From the NCBI GenBank assembly GCA_001579985.1, contig LRSR01003898.1, positions 1-64,000 of the forward strand: a stretch of DNA of 64,000 nucleotides, written 5' to 3'. Source of the DNA: Hypsibius dujardini. Its lineage: Eukaryota > Tardigrada > Eutardigrada > Parachela > Hypsibiidae. Made by a program: the position numbers and the translations under genes. This document shows, piece by piece, positions 42,701 to 53,047 of the stretch; the stretch's first letter is position 1, and every line of letters starts with the position of its first letter. The notes under the pieces were generated by a model. The model worked only from the letters and a program-made list of their open reading frames with translations. It made no database searches and had not been told where the DNA came from.

Positions 42701-45218
42701 TTTTTAATTTAATTGTACTGACGCCTGAGATCTTTACCAAGTTAAAAACGTCCTCTCCTGTCTCTACGCAGGATTAAGATGTGCGCTGACGTCACACACG
42801 AGGATCTTATCTCCGCCCACCAGTATGTGTGTTCATTCGCTTTAATCATCGAATGAAAATTACTCATCGTCTGACATTTTTAGGCAAATGGGAGCTCTTC
42901 AGTAAGTTGGCAAAGAGCGATTCATTGATTGAAGTATTGACTGGACAATCATAACTGCTTCGGGTTAAATTTAGGTACCAAATTCAATATCAGGATCAGT
43001 ACGTGCCGTTTCGAGAGGGTGCCAATCCGGGATTCATGGAAGCGAGTAGGTCCCACCCATCGAAACCTTCACAGAATTTCCTAGATTTCAATGTGCGCTT
43101 TACCGAATTTCCTAACCAGAAAACCGTTTGACTTCGCAGTCGGAAACACCTTAGCGCTCAGTGTTTCCACTCAAAGCCACATGCGTCGGCTGGGACTGGC
43201 GGGAAAGGCCACAAGTTTCAATGAAGATATCTGTAAGAAATTGAGTTAAAAAAGCATTGAAAAAACACACACAAAAAGCATCGAAAAAACAAACAAGCAA
43301 TAAAATAAAATAATAATGGACGATTAAAAATGGAATTTCGGCTTAATAGTTCGCAACATCAACTTCCTCTACTCGGTGGCGTTGGACAAAGTGGTGCACC
43401 TACCCTTCTCCTACCTGATGGATAAGTACCGCTACGACGTGTTTGATGGGAAGGTCCCGATTGAAAAACTGAACGCCAAGTGGTGGGAAGCAGTGTAAGT
43501 AAATTTCACATGCGCAGTAGCAGCTGAAAAGCAATTCAAGTCGAGAATTGTCTTTTATTGACAGGAAAAAATTCCAAGGCATTTGTTCACCGTTACCGCG
43601 GACAGAGGAGGACTTTGACGCCGGTGCAAAATTCCACATCCCTGCTGACCAGCCATACATCAAGTGCGTACGCTAACATCAAACTCTTATCAATCCAAAT
43701 ATAATTTACCCACAAATAAATTAAAAACTATTATAATTTACATTTCCTTTATAATTGACTAGCAAATCCAGACAAATATAATTTACTCACAAATAAAATG
43801 AAAACTATTATAATTTACATTTCCTTTATAACTAATTAATTAATCCAAACAAATATAATTTACTCACAAATAAATTAAAAACTATTATAATTTACATTTG
43901 CCTTATTAATTAATTAATTAATCCAGACAGCAAATATTCGTTTTTATGTTGTTTAGGTACTTTGTAGCGGGAATCCTGCAATTCCAAATTCACAAGGCGC
44001 TCTGCACAGCGGCTGGCCACGCGGGGCCGCTGTCTGAGTGCGACATTGATGGGTCCGCGGCAGCTGGAAAGCTCCTCGAGTAAGTTCCCCAAAGCTCCGA
44101 ATGCGGCGTGAGCCTTAATGACCCTTTCGTGTTGCTTGTAGGGACGTCATGGAACTAGGCTCATCCGTGCCTTGGCAGGCGGCGTTGGAGAAACTCACAG
44201 GGAGCACACGGATGGATGCCGGACCGATGTTGGAGTATTTTGAACCGTTGTCCGACTGGCTGGACCAGGACAACGCGCAATGGGGCACCACTCTCGGCTG
44301 GGGACTTGGTTCCGGTAAATTAATTCAACTCAAAAATTTAGGTTTAATTTTAAAGAAACATCAAAACTTGACAAAGTTTGGAAGCGCACTGAAATGAGTT
44401 CTTGACGGTTTGCTATGTCGCTTCAAATGGCCGAAACACCAGACAATCTTGCTTGATCACTTCGACAAACGTGAAAAACGGTTTATTTATAGTTTTTGCC
44501 ACAAATTTGTTTTAAAATCCGAACACCATAACACATCGAACAAAGCAAATTTTTCGAAATGAACGAGAAACTTAACCTTTGTTTTGAATTTTGCGCTACT
44601 AGGCCTAATCTTAAAAAAAGAAGTCATACAAAAAACAAGCGCTCTACTAATAATTTAAACTTCAACATTTTCTCTCGATTTGTTGCCTTCAAATTTTAAA
44701 ACTTTTATCCGTAACAGTAAAAAAATAAAGGCTTGGTTGTTTGTAAACCGAATTACAACAGTTAAGACAAGACAAAAATATGATTTCGGTACATACGTAC
44801 CTAGGGTATATTCTAGTGCTCTTGCAACATTCATCCTATAAAGTTTACCGTCGCATTTACAGACACAGTCTGCGGACAGGGCGGAGAGGCCGACATATCG
44901 GCGAAGCCAGACAAGCCAGAACCGGCTGGACCAACCAAGCCTGATGGACCGGGTCCCGGAAAGCCAGACAATCATGGCCCACCTAAGCCCGGTGGTAACG
45001 GAGACAAGCCACACAATGCCGCAGAGGAAATCCACGAAGTCAAACCCGGCACAGACGCACCTAAACCGGCTCCGGAAAAGCCCATTGCTAACGGTCTAGG
45101 CAAGCAGAACGGTCCGGCAGGCAAACCGCATGACGCAGCAGCGGAAGTGCATGAAGTGAAACCCGGCCCGGACGGACCGGCTTCCCGTCCAGTCCATGCG
45201 CACCGCCCCCGCGGCTAG
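39719..45218 (+). CDS. ACE-like non-peptidase (peptidase family M2, ACN-1-like), 5' end not found
   Basis: Exons 39719-39963, 40171-40591, 41801-42013, 42080-42347, 42772-42822, 42884-42901, 42975-43045, 43140-43232, 43350-43494, 43565-43663, 43957-44079, 44142-44314 and 44863-45218, all phase-consistent. M2 landmarks in order: [82 protein letters not shown]. The HEMGH zinc site is QQMGA (from HQQMGALQY), so both His ligands and the catalytic Glu are gone while the third ligand Glu (in FMEA) stays. An 18-nt microexon carries the changed motif. The tail after 44863 is Pro/Gly/Lys-rich with no membrane anchor, so it is probably secreted. Nematode ACN-1, also inactive, is needed for moulting; a like role is only inference. 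The signal-peptide exon is not identified. Confidence 0.9.
39986..40110. repeat. CTGTGT hexanucleotide array in an intron of the ACE-like gene
   Basis: About ten perfect units then varied ones, between the donor at 39964 and the acceptor ending at 40170. Same unit and strand as in modular genes B and C. Confidence 0.9.
40840..41480. repeat. Degenerate TCCGTC/TCCATC-rich stretch
   Basis: Many scattered TCCGTC, TCCATC and TCCGTT words in the large intron of the ACE-like gene. It looks like an old, decayed microsatellite. Similar words occur near 50625-50720. Confidence 0.6.
41567..41702. repeat. Half copy of the FB-A foldback element
   Basis: Matches the right arm of 829-1359: CTTTTCTGAAAATCGAC, AGTCAAAATCAG, TTGTTTTTCCAACTTTGAA, AAAAAAAGTTATT. 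Only one arm is present, inside the ACE-like gene intron that ends at 41800. Confidence 0.7.
43690..43925. repeat. About 78-bp satellite, three units
   Basis: Three direct units, each with CAAATATAATTTACTCACAA (first unit CCCAC) and AACTATTATAATTTACATTT, within a 293-nt intron of the ACE-like gene. Confidence 0.85.
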
Positions 45219-46180
45219 CCACACGGTTGCCGTTACCATCGAAACCCGCGAAATAAGAAATATGAAAAGTTTGGCTTACCCTTCTGAAAAACACTATTCG
45301 AAATACGGTTACGATCGATAGCGGTTACATTTACTATATTAAATACCGTTTCATATTGCTTAATAAAGCAGTTTGTAACCCTATTTAGTCCCTGGAACAA
45401 AAGGGTGACCAAACGGAGCACCATTTATGGCACCAATTTTATTGAGACTTATACGTTTTCCATAGTTAGTTTAAAAAGCCTGGAATGAAGAAAAACTGGT
45501 TGATTTTAATAGTTTTGTTAAGCAGAGAGTTTGAGTTTCAAAATGCTTAGTGTTGATAAGGGACGAGTACCGTATCGTGCCACTTAACCATTGGTCAGTC
45601 GTTTTGGTTGTCAAAGTATCTTTCTTACTGTTAATTTCATTGCTCCAATAATTGTGACTCCCTGTTAGCTCAGCAGTATGAATTGTCTTTCGAAATTCGT
45701 CGGAATTCGTAGTTCGAAACTGAATAAAATCTTGAAGACACATCATACACCAGATCCAATCACCTTAATCTCGAAAAGAATTATCAAATACCAAAAGAAG
45801 CTTCATCCACGCTTCACAAGAAAATGCGCATGAATTACTTTTTCAAATCGTTTTGTGGTGATCAAATGGATTATTTCCCTATAAAAATATATGATTCCTT
45901 GCAACTATTGACGGTGTATCCTGAAAATGAAAAGTCAATGACAATGTCATTTCAATTTGAGAAGTTTATTCGCAGAAAACAGTAAGGAAACAAAATGAAG
46001 GATATATGCAATGAAACAGCATCCACGATTTGCTGCCGAAATCGCAAAAATACATGCTCAGATGCTGGTATTTCAAAAAATGATTACTTCAAATGCCGCT
46101 AATTAAAGCGATCAATTAGGAACAAAGGAGGTCTGGCTTCCCAAATTGCGTTAACCCGAAATCGAGCTCGATTTCAGCAG
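45219..46180. other. Gene-free stretch
   Basis: Spacer between the ACE-like gene and the DUF4419 array. No coding exon or repeat arms recognised. Confidence 0.4.
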
Positions 46181-46187
46181 AAATGCC

Positions 46188-46395
46188 CTACAGTGAAAGT
46201 TCTCATATTCTAACAGTCACGTGGTTTTATTTCTACTTTGCATGCCCTCTCGGCTCAGTGTGGTTTCCATAGCAACAGAATAGAAATCAACACCGTGATG
46301 TTGTTAGAATATGAGAATCTGTATCAATATGTTACTGTCACTGTTACTGTTACTGTTACCGTGATGTTGTTAGAATATGAGGACTGTTACTGTAG
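46188..46395. repeat. Foldback MITE, family FB-G, with internal duplication
   Basis: Left end CTACAGTGAAAGTTCTCATA then TTCTAACAGTCACG. The right end on the other strand is CTACAGTAACAGTCCTCATA then TTCTAACAACATCACGG. A second copy of the right-end block lies at 46297-46325, so the right arm has been duplicated. TGTTAC repeats separate the two. Confidence 0.8.
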
Positions 46396-46867
46396 TATAT
46401 AAATTCACTCAAAATTGCAGACGAGCTGCAGGCCAGATGCCTTACTCCCTTGCTCATCCGACAGGGTCCAGTACTAACATTTCTTCAACATTTATTCAGA
46501 CCACTGCTTTGTTGTTATGTACCCGTGCCGCTTGACATTCTATACTCGCCTCGACGATACTGCTAGGACTATTGCATCAAAACAAAGAACAGCAATAGAA
46601 TTTTAACGGTAAGCTTCAATTTAGTTTATTTGTGTGGAAATCTTAAGGCTCAATCTGATGAAACTGCGTTGATAATCAACAAACAAGGCTGACACATATC
46701 CTGGGATCGTGTATGACGTAAGATATAAGATGAGTCTCCACTCGACGGAACCCGAATTTCCCTCACTACTGCTTACTCACACGCTAGAAAGTGGAAAACT
46801 TCTTTCACCAGCACGTACGTAGCCACCATTTTCCACGAACGCCAGGCGCAACAGAACTCGTCAACGG

Positions 46868-46880
46868 CATAAATATCGAC
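46868..46880 (+). promoter_or_regulatory. Conserved TATA-like site upstream of DUF4419 copy 1
   Basis: CATAAATATCGAC lies 126 bases before the ATG and is repeated exactly at 52925-52937, 123 bases before copy 2. CATATAAATC at 55734 is the matching site of copy 3. Position and conservation suggest a core promoter; not proven. Confidence 0.4.
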
Positions 46881-46993
46881 CTTCTTAACGTTTGCGCAGC
46901 AGCGCAAGCCACAACAACTATTTTCTTCGTCTGCTTAGTATTAGTAATTCATACCGACAAAATCCGACAGCCTTCCCTAGTTCTTCCCATAAA

Positions 46994-48516
46994 ATGCCTG
47001 TGACTTTCTACCCTTCAACCCAACCCCTCTCTCCGGTGGCGGAGTACCGTGTCCAGTATCAAAACACCTACGAACCTCGAACGATTCTAAACGGAGCAAC
47101 CGGACACGAAATCTCCCAAACATGTAAAGACATTTTTCAGTCTTCCTTTGGCGACAACAATACCCGTTCCGTCATTCCATCAAACAACGGATTCGTCTAC
47201 GCTTCCATTAAAGCCTACAACAATCACCATAAATTAGTCCTTCGCCCTGACGATGTCTGGATCACCATCCTCACGCAGTTAAGCCTGTACGTCAACGCTC
47301 ACGCCGAGGAGCTCCGTCATCTCTTCGTCACACATCAAGGCAAAAAGGAACTGGAAGTGACCGCTACCGGAAGTCGCTACACCGTCGATTTCGGAAATTT
47401 GGCCGAACAAATGGGCCATCTGATCCAGAAGAATGTCATCGACCCATCGTTGCGCAAATGGATCATTCCCGATTTCACCACGACCACGTCCAACGACAGG
47501 ATCGTCTCTTCCGTAATTATGATGGCAACCTTGAAAGCCTACTTCTCGTACGGCATGAGTCTGTCGTGCGGTCTACCTGAAGTGACGCTTCTAGGTATTT
47601 GTAATTTTGTTTTAAAAATGTTTTTGAAGTTAATAAATATAAACACTTAAAATGTGAATTTGCCACTAATCGTAAGTTGAATAAAGCATTTCACTTTAGT
47701 TAAATGACAAGGCTTGTTTTCAGCAGGTAGAAAAGTATTTTAAACTCGATTAAGTAACTTAACAGGGAAAGAGAATTGTCGGATATTTCCATAAAATTAG
47801 ACTCTGAAATATCGATTTGTATTTAGCTTTAATTAAAGAATAGAAAACTCATTTATAATGCAGAAGGCTCTCTTGACAATTCCAAGTACTTTTACGATTA
47901 ATAAACGACTCTGCTTCTAGGCGAGCGCGAGGACTGGCAAAAACTGCTGACACGTCTCGACAAGCTTCCGTCGTTTGGAAATGAAACTTCACAATGGGCG
48001 AAATTGCTGAAACCGGTTTTGACGCGGTTTGTTTCGGCGTTCGACCAGCCGGACTCGAAGGAAAATAAAGATTTCTGGCAGACAATTGTGCACTACAAAG
48101 TCGGGGGAAGTGGGCCGGACTACCTGTCGGGCTGGATCACCGCCTTCTGCTTTTTCTCCGACGAAGGGAAGGTGCTGTATCGGAAGACAGAATGGAGTAA
48201 TGATTCCGACGAGTTTGAGTACATCGGAAGCGGAAGTGATGCTCCGAAGAAGGGTAAGAAGTTGGGTTTCCAGTTGGACGGGGTGAAGTTTCATCGGCTG
48301 GACACGGACGACATCCCCTCGGCATACGCGCAGGTCGACGTGAAGCTCAACGACAATGGGCAGAAATTCAACACTATGATGGTGGCTGGAATAGTGGGAT
48401 ACCGAGTTTCGGATAGTGAGAAGACAGCAAACGGGCATGATGGGAAAAACGATTCGTTGCAGCCGGTCGCGGGCTGGTGGATCTGCGACAAAGCCGAGGT
48501 GCCGCCGCAAAACTAG
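46994..48516 (+). CDS. DUF4419-type protein, copy 1
   Basis: Exons 46994-47594 and 47921-48516, phase 1 join, 398 residues. The strong signature is LRPDDVWITILTQLSLYVNA followed by HAEELRHLFVTHQGKKELEV, which I recall from the DUF4419 family, best known from fungi and some protists and bacteria. Other likely conserved blocks: WIIPDFTTTT, DREDW-like EREDWQKLLTRLDKL, FWQTIVHYK and GPDYLSGWITAFCFF. No signal peptide or membrane segment, so probably cytosolic; molecular role not known. Unlike copy 2 it has a 20-25 residue insertion around DSDEFEYIGSGSDAPKKG. The family's patchy occurrence in animals makes an old horizontal transfer possible, though the intron shows it is settled in the host. Three relatives lie downstream. 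Confidence 0.8.
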
Positions 48517-48590
48517 AACAGCTAGCTTTATTTAACATTTTCTTTCGTAAAATCTAGCTTTATACACCTGTCGCAAAAATCTTCAACTAA

Positions 48591-48720
48591 CCAAGTTAAA
48601 GCCATTTGTTTCCCAGTCCCAGCAAAAGCGGATTGTCCAAGTTTGAACCAATTTCGGCCTTCGCGTATCGCTGCTTTTGGCGCTTCGTCGATCTGTTGAC
48701 TGTGCTCAAAATCAAAGCAC
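48591..48720. repeat. FB-B single arm after DUF4419 copy 1
   Basis: CCAAGTTAAAGCCATTTG, CCCAGCAAAAGCGG and GTCCAAGTTTGAACCAATTT match one arm of the FB-B family. The block at 49030-49115 repeats its inner part. The same flank follows copy 2 (54436-54575), so it predates the gene duplication. Confidence 0.65.
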
Positions 48721-49395
48721 ATTTTTTGCTCTGCTCTATTGACGAAATGACTGTGTTTGCGCAATAACAAGCGGAACGAGATATCTCCTCCAGATTTCCC
48801 TGAATTGTTTTTTTGCAAATATTGAACATAATATGAAAAGTTTAGAAAAGTATTTCAGCGGCCCTCGAGATTTCGTATAGGCAAGAACAAAATCGAAAGC
48901 TGCCAGATCTCTCTAACGGATTTACCATACGATTCAAAGATTGATTGATTGATTGATCGATTGACTCTATTGGTAAGGTTTGTTTTATTTTTTACATCCT
49001 TACCTGCTTGCAACGAACGTACATCTTTTCACACCTGAGCAAATTTTTTTTAAATTTGGCGCTACTGCTTTTGGAGCTTCGTTGATCTGTTGATTGAGCT
49101 CAACGTTTATTTTCACTGTTTTCCTGCTTGATTGGGGATTTCCATTTGGTATTTGGCCATCAACCAAGACCAGGAAAGTCAAATAAAGTCCGTGAAGCTT
49201 ACAGATTGCAGATAGAAGAGAACTTCATTTATGAGAGCATGACGTGGGAATTTCCTTGCCGTAAAAAAATACGGAATTTAAAGAATCGAAATAGTTTGGG
49301 AGCTAATCAAGAACTTGCTCAAGCCCAGAAAGATAGAGGACGTCAACGAGATTGAGGGTTAGATGCGAGAAATTGGACGAAATTGTGACACCGGA

Positions 49396-49681
49396 TGTTA
49401 GGTCTACCAACCGTCAGTTGGATAGTTAACAAGTTTATTAGACTGATAGTAAAGACCGTTAGAGAAATAAACTGGAAGAAAGGAAAGAAGAAGTAGAACT
49501 GACTGTAGAAATAATAAAACACATTATTATATAGTAAAGTTTTAACTATAGAAATGAAGGTAAATGGCACATACATCAGAATAGGGTTAATAGAGTGGAC
49601 AGAGTTACAAACTAAGTATGATACTCCTGAGTTAAAGAACTATCATGATTGGATATGGGGACTTGTTGGGCGTGTCCAACA
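49396..49681. mobile_element. Solo LTR (LTR retrotransposon remnant), 286 bp
   Basis: Begins TGTTAGG and ends CCAACA, flanked by a 4-bp direct repeat CGGA at 49392-49395 and 49682-49685. The paralogous flank at about 54876-54886 has CACCGGAGCTTCGC with one CGGA and no insert, an empty site. No internal coding region, so it is a solo LTR, probably left by recombination and younger than the DUF4419 duplication. It resembles 59396-59734. Confidence 0.75.
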
Positions 49682-50076
49682 CGGAGTTCTGCAAAACGCT
49701 CTAAATATGAAATTCTGGCGCGTCTGGTGGAGTAGACCAAAAACGATGATGCACGTTTTCAGCTTCTGTAGTTTAATTGTCAAAATTATTAAGGTAACAG
49801 CTGCGAGCATTTAGTTTCATTCAGGAAGTCCGGAGTTAATAAAAGGCTCGACTGGGAAACAGTTCAGACGAAATTCAGATTTTTCAAAGACCGACGCTGT
49901 TTCTCCAGTTGGAAAACACAGATCAACTACGATGGTTCACGAAATGATAAGCTCGCAAAGATCTGGAAGGCAAAACTGGTTAATTATCGAAAAACCAAAC
50001 TGCAGCGGAACGTTGTTTGCATACTTAACAATGGATTGATTGATTGGATTGGACTGTTGCATTTGAATAGATTTAC

Positions 50077-50182
50077 TGTACTACACCGCGTAGGAGGTTC
50101 ATTTTGAATTAATGCACCTGCGCACCCGCTGGGTTAATTTCAGTTTTGTAGAGAAATGAACCTCGCATCCGGTACATACATT
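50077..50182. repeat. Small foldback element
   Basis: TGTACTACACCGCGTAGGAG and GTTCATTT on the left are mirrored on the right (TGTATGTACCGGATGCGAGG, GTTCATTT on the other strand). Confidence 0.7.
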
Positions 50183-50263
50183 GTATAATTGTGTCAATCT
50201 GCCAATTTTTTATGATCTCTGCCATAAATTAGTTCTTTAATCCAATTATGTTTTCGGTGTGCA

Positions 50264-51382
50264 GGTTGCTAATCTACGACATCGATTTACGTCGGTTTGC
50301 CTTGAAGGCAAACAAATCTGCTAGACTGGAAGGTTTTAAAGCTTCTCTACGTTGGGTCCAGAGTTGCAAAAGAGCAAACCGAATCGTTTATTATTATAAT
50401 ATCTTTATTATAATAACTTTGTCTTGTTTCATAAACAGGAATCAAACAAGTTGAGTCAAAAATGCAGTCGGCGAACGCGATGACCCACTCATACACTATT
50501 CAACCGGTTCTGTCGGCAGTGGGTGTTTTGTCTCCGAAGATGCTGGTCGTCATTCAAGAGCAGAGCAGCGCATTTGGCCCCATTATAAAAAAGAATTTGC
50601 CAAAGTAAGAACGCGATAATCTCCCCGTCCGTTCGTTCGTCCGTCCGTCTGATTGTTGGTCCGTCTATCCATCCCTCTGTTTCTCCGTCCCTTCGTCTCT
50701 CCATTCGTTCGACTGTCCGTCCGTGTAAGCTTTGTTTCTTTTTATAGTCGTGTCCTTAAGTCAGGCTTTCTATCTTCCTTTATTTTGTCTCATAATGAGT
50801 AGTTTGTTTTCAGGTCACCTAACCTCGTAATAAGAGCATCAAAATCGAGAAAAGTAGACATAATCATTCTGAGGAACTTCTACAAAGAGGTTTTCTTTCC
50901 TGATGTGAAGGAGTTTACTCCACTGCTTGTTGATTCCTGAGGCGCCCACATGGACGACAAGCTTGTGGAGGAGTAAAAGCATGCCGGTCTGGATTTGGAC
51001 GTCCGTATTACTCCGCCAGGAACGACGGCAAAAGTGCAGCCCTTTGATGTTTTTTACTTCCGGCAACATGAAGCGTTCGTCAAAACCGTGGACGACTGAT
51101 TCATTATTGACGACATCCAGATTAAATTGCATCATCGCAACAGCCTCATCCAGCTGCAGTCGCTGATCTACAATCAGTTTTGCTCGCCACGATTTGAAGC
51201 GACGTAGCAGTATCCTTGATACAAGGCGGGCTATTTAGATGAACGGCCCCCAGCGTTCATCACACCCACCGAATTCTGCTTGAAGGGATCAGGAGTTGAT
51301 GCCGGTGACTCTTGTTGCAAACGTGCTGAATTAATGTTCTTGAAATGCAATTGGTGTCAAGAAAACTTTTGTTTCGCACACT
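50264..51382 (+). pseudogene. Decayed DDE transposase (pogo/Tigger superfamily DNA transposon)
   Basis: Three pieces in order. 50264-50386 gives a DNA-binding-domain segment (DIDLRRFALKANKSA, FKASLRWVQSCKR). About 50464-50605 gives THSYTIQPVLSAVGVLSPKM and AFGPIIKKNLPK. About 50815-51382 gives NLVIRASKSRKVD, LLVDS then GAH, ITPPGTTAKVQPFDVFYFRQ, HHRNSLIQLQSLIYNQF, YKAGYLDERPPAF and an end with CNWCQENFCFAH. This is the domain order of a DDE_1-type transposase. At least five in-frame stops interrupt the last piece; four sit where Trp is expected. A TCCGTC microsatellite lies between pieces 2 and 3. It is dead, and no terminal repeats were found. Confidence 0.7.
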
Positions 51383-51867
51383 AGTGAGGGCTAGGTGATG
51401 ATTCTGACGGCCAGACGTTGAACTGTCACTATTGCACTAATTATCATGAGTGAAAATAGTTTATTTTGTTTTATTTCGTTCCTAATATTTCGATTTCTAC
51501 GACCCACCATTTTAAATTGATAAAAAAAGCAATGTCTATATGTAAATATACTTCGAATACGAAATAGTACAGATACACACTGCACAGTAAAAAACAAGCA
51601 AGTGCTCCTGTAGATCAAAATTGTTGTTTAGTTCACACGGTCTGCCATTGTGTGGCCGTGGTAAGCCGTGTGAGACATTTACATGGCGAGACTTTGTTTT
51701 AATCTCCGCAACCGTGTGGGTTGTTTTCGGCCTTTTTTTTCTAAAATCTAGTATCGATATTTTTTGTTAACGACAAAAATGTGTCTGGAACGCCTTTAAG
51801 GGGGATAAAAAATAAAAATACGTTTTATATGTGCATGAGTCAGTCAATCAACGGTTAAAGCTCACGA

Positions 51868-52262
51868 TAAAGTGGATATGCATTCTAGGAAGTTTGAACC
51901 ACCAAAAACCCGCGCACGATATTGGCCGCAGCGATGCGCCGAGAAATCTCTACAACTTGTAAGGATGTTTTCTAGTCCTCTTTCAGCAACATCGACAACC
52001 CCGTCGTTCCCTTGAGCAGTGGCTTCGTCTACGTTGCTTTTCACGCCTATACCGCGCACCAACGACCGTCCTCCGACCGGACAATGTCTGGATCACCATC
52101 CTCATACAGTTTAGCTTCTACGTCAACGCTCATGCTGAGAAGCTCCGTCATCTCTTCGTCACGCATAAAGGGAAAAAGAGCCTGGACGTGACTACTATCG
52201 GAAGTTGCTACACCTTCGATTTCGGAAATTTAGGCAAATAAATGGGCCATCTGATCTAAATG
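51868..52262 (+). pseudogene. Degenerate DUF4419 copy
   Basis: Matches the middle of exon 1 of copies 1-3: CGAGAAATCTC, TCTGGATCACCATCCTCATA (ILTQ region), TACGTCAACGCTCATGC and AAGCTCCGTCATCTCTTCGT. In-frame stops (for example TTCTAG at the IFQSS position) and frame changes are present, and homology ends at about 52262 where intact copies go on. A dead partial copy. Confidence 0.75.
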
Positions 52263-52371
52263 TACAAATTAGATATAATTTTACACATTAATTGTAGCTC
52301 AAATTGTACATATGGATCAATTTGGTTAAGTGACATAATCTTTCAAGGTTTACATTTTCCCGCAGGACCGT

Positions 52372-52498
52372 TGTCTAAATGCGACATTGATGGGTCTACG
52401 GCGGTTGGAAAGCTCCTCAAGTAAGCCCCCCTATGCTTCGAAAGTGGCGAGCCTAAATGACCCTATCGTGGTGCTCGCAGGGACGTTATGGAACTAGG
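52372..52498 (+). pseudogene. Fragment of the ACE-like gene (exon-intron-exon border)
   Basis: Matches 44028-44158: TGCGACATTGATGGGTC, GGAAAGCTCCTC, the intron TAAATGACCCT-CGTG, and GGGACGT-ATGGAACTAGG. Intron sequence is included, so this is a DNA-level duplication and not a retrocopy. It ends in GGAACTA repeated three times. Confidence 0.85.
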
Positions 52499-53047
52499 AA
52501 CTAGGAACTAGGAACATTTTTTATAGCTTCAATGCTCCTTTCCGTTCTCGAGACTGGATGAAGCGGTTAATGCGTGCATGTTTCCGTACTATTTACGTTA
52601 GTCTATTATGCACTGTGGTTTCGGTACGTGCGTATCATATCAAAAATCCTTAATTGGTAAGTCTTCCGCCTTTCATAAAAGTGGAAACCTTGAGGCTCAA
52701 TTTGACGGAACCGCATTAATAATTTGAGCAAACAACGGTGACACATACTCTATACGAACCTTAACGGTAAATGACGTATCAGTAAGACGGGTCTCCACTC
52801 GATGAATCCAGGGTCTCCTCGCCACAGATTACTCACACATGTTGGATACGTAAAAAACTGTTCTCTCATCAGCACATACCCACTCCATTCTATGAACGCC
52901 AGGCGCAACCGAACTCGCCAGCAGCATAAATATCGACCGTCTTAACTTTAGCGCAACAGCACAAACCACAGCAACCTTTTTCGTCGTCTTAACAGTAGTA
53001 ATTCATACCGTTGAAATCCGACAGCCCTCCCTAGTTTTTCCCTTACA

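Noticed and set aside
48004-48510. Long minus-strand frame opposite DUF4419 exon 2
   Set aside because: Shadow of the coding exon; the like frame opposite copy 2 follows from sequence identity.
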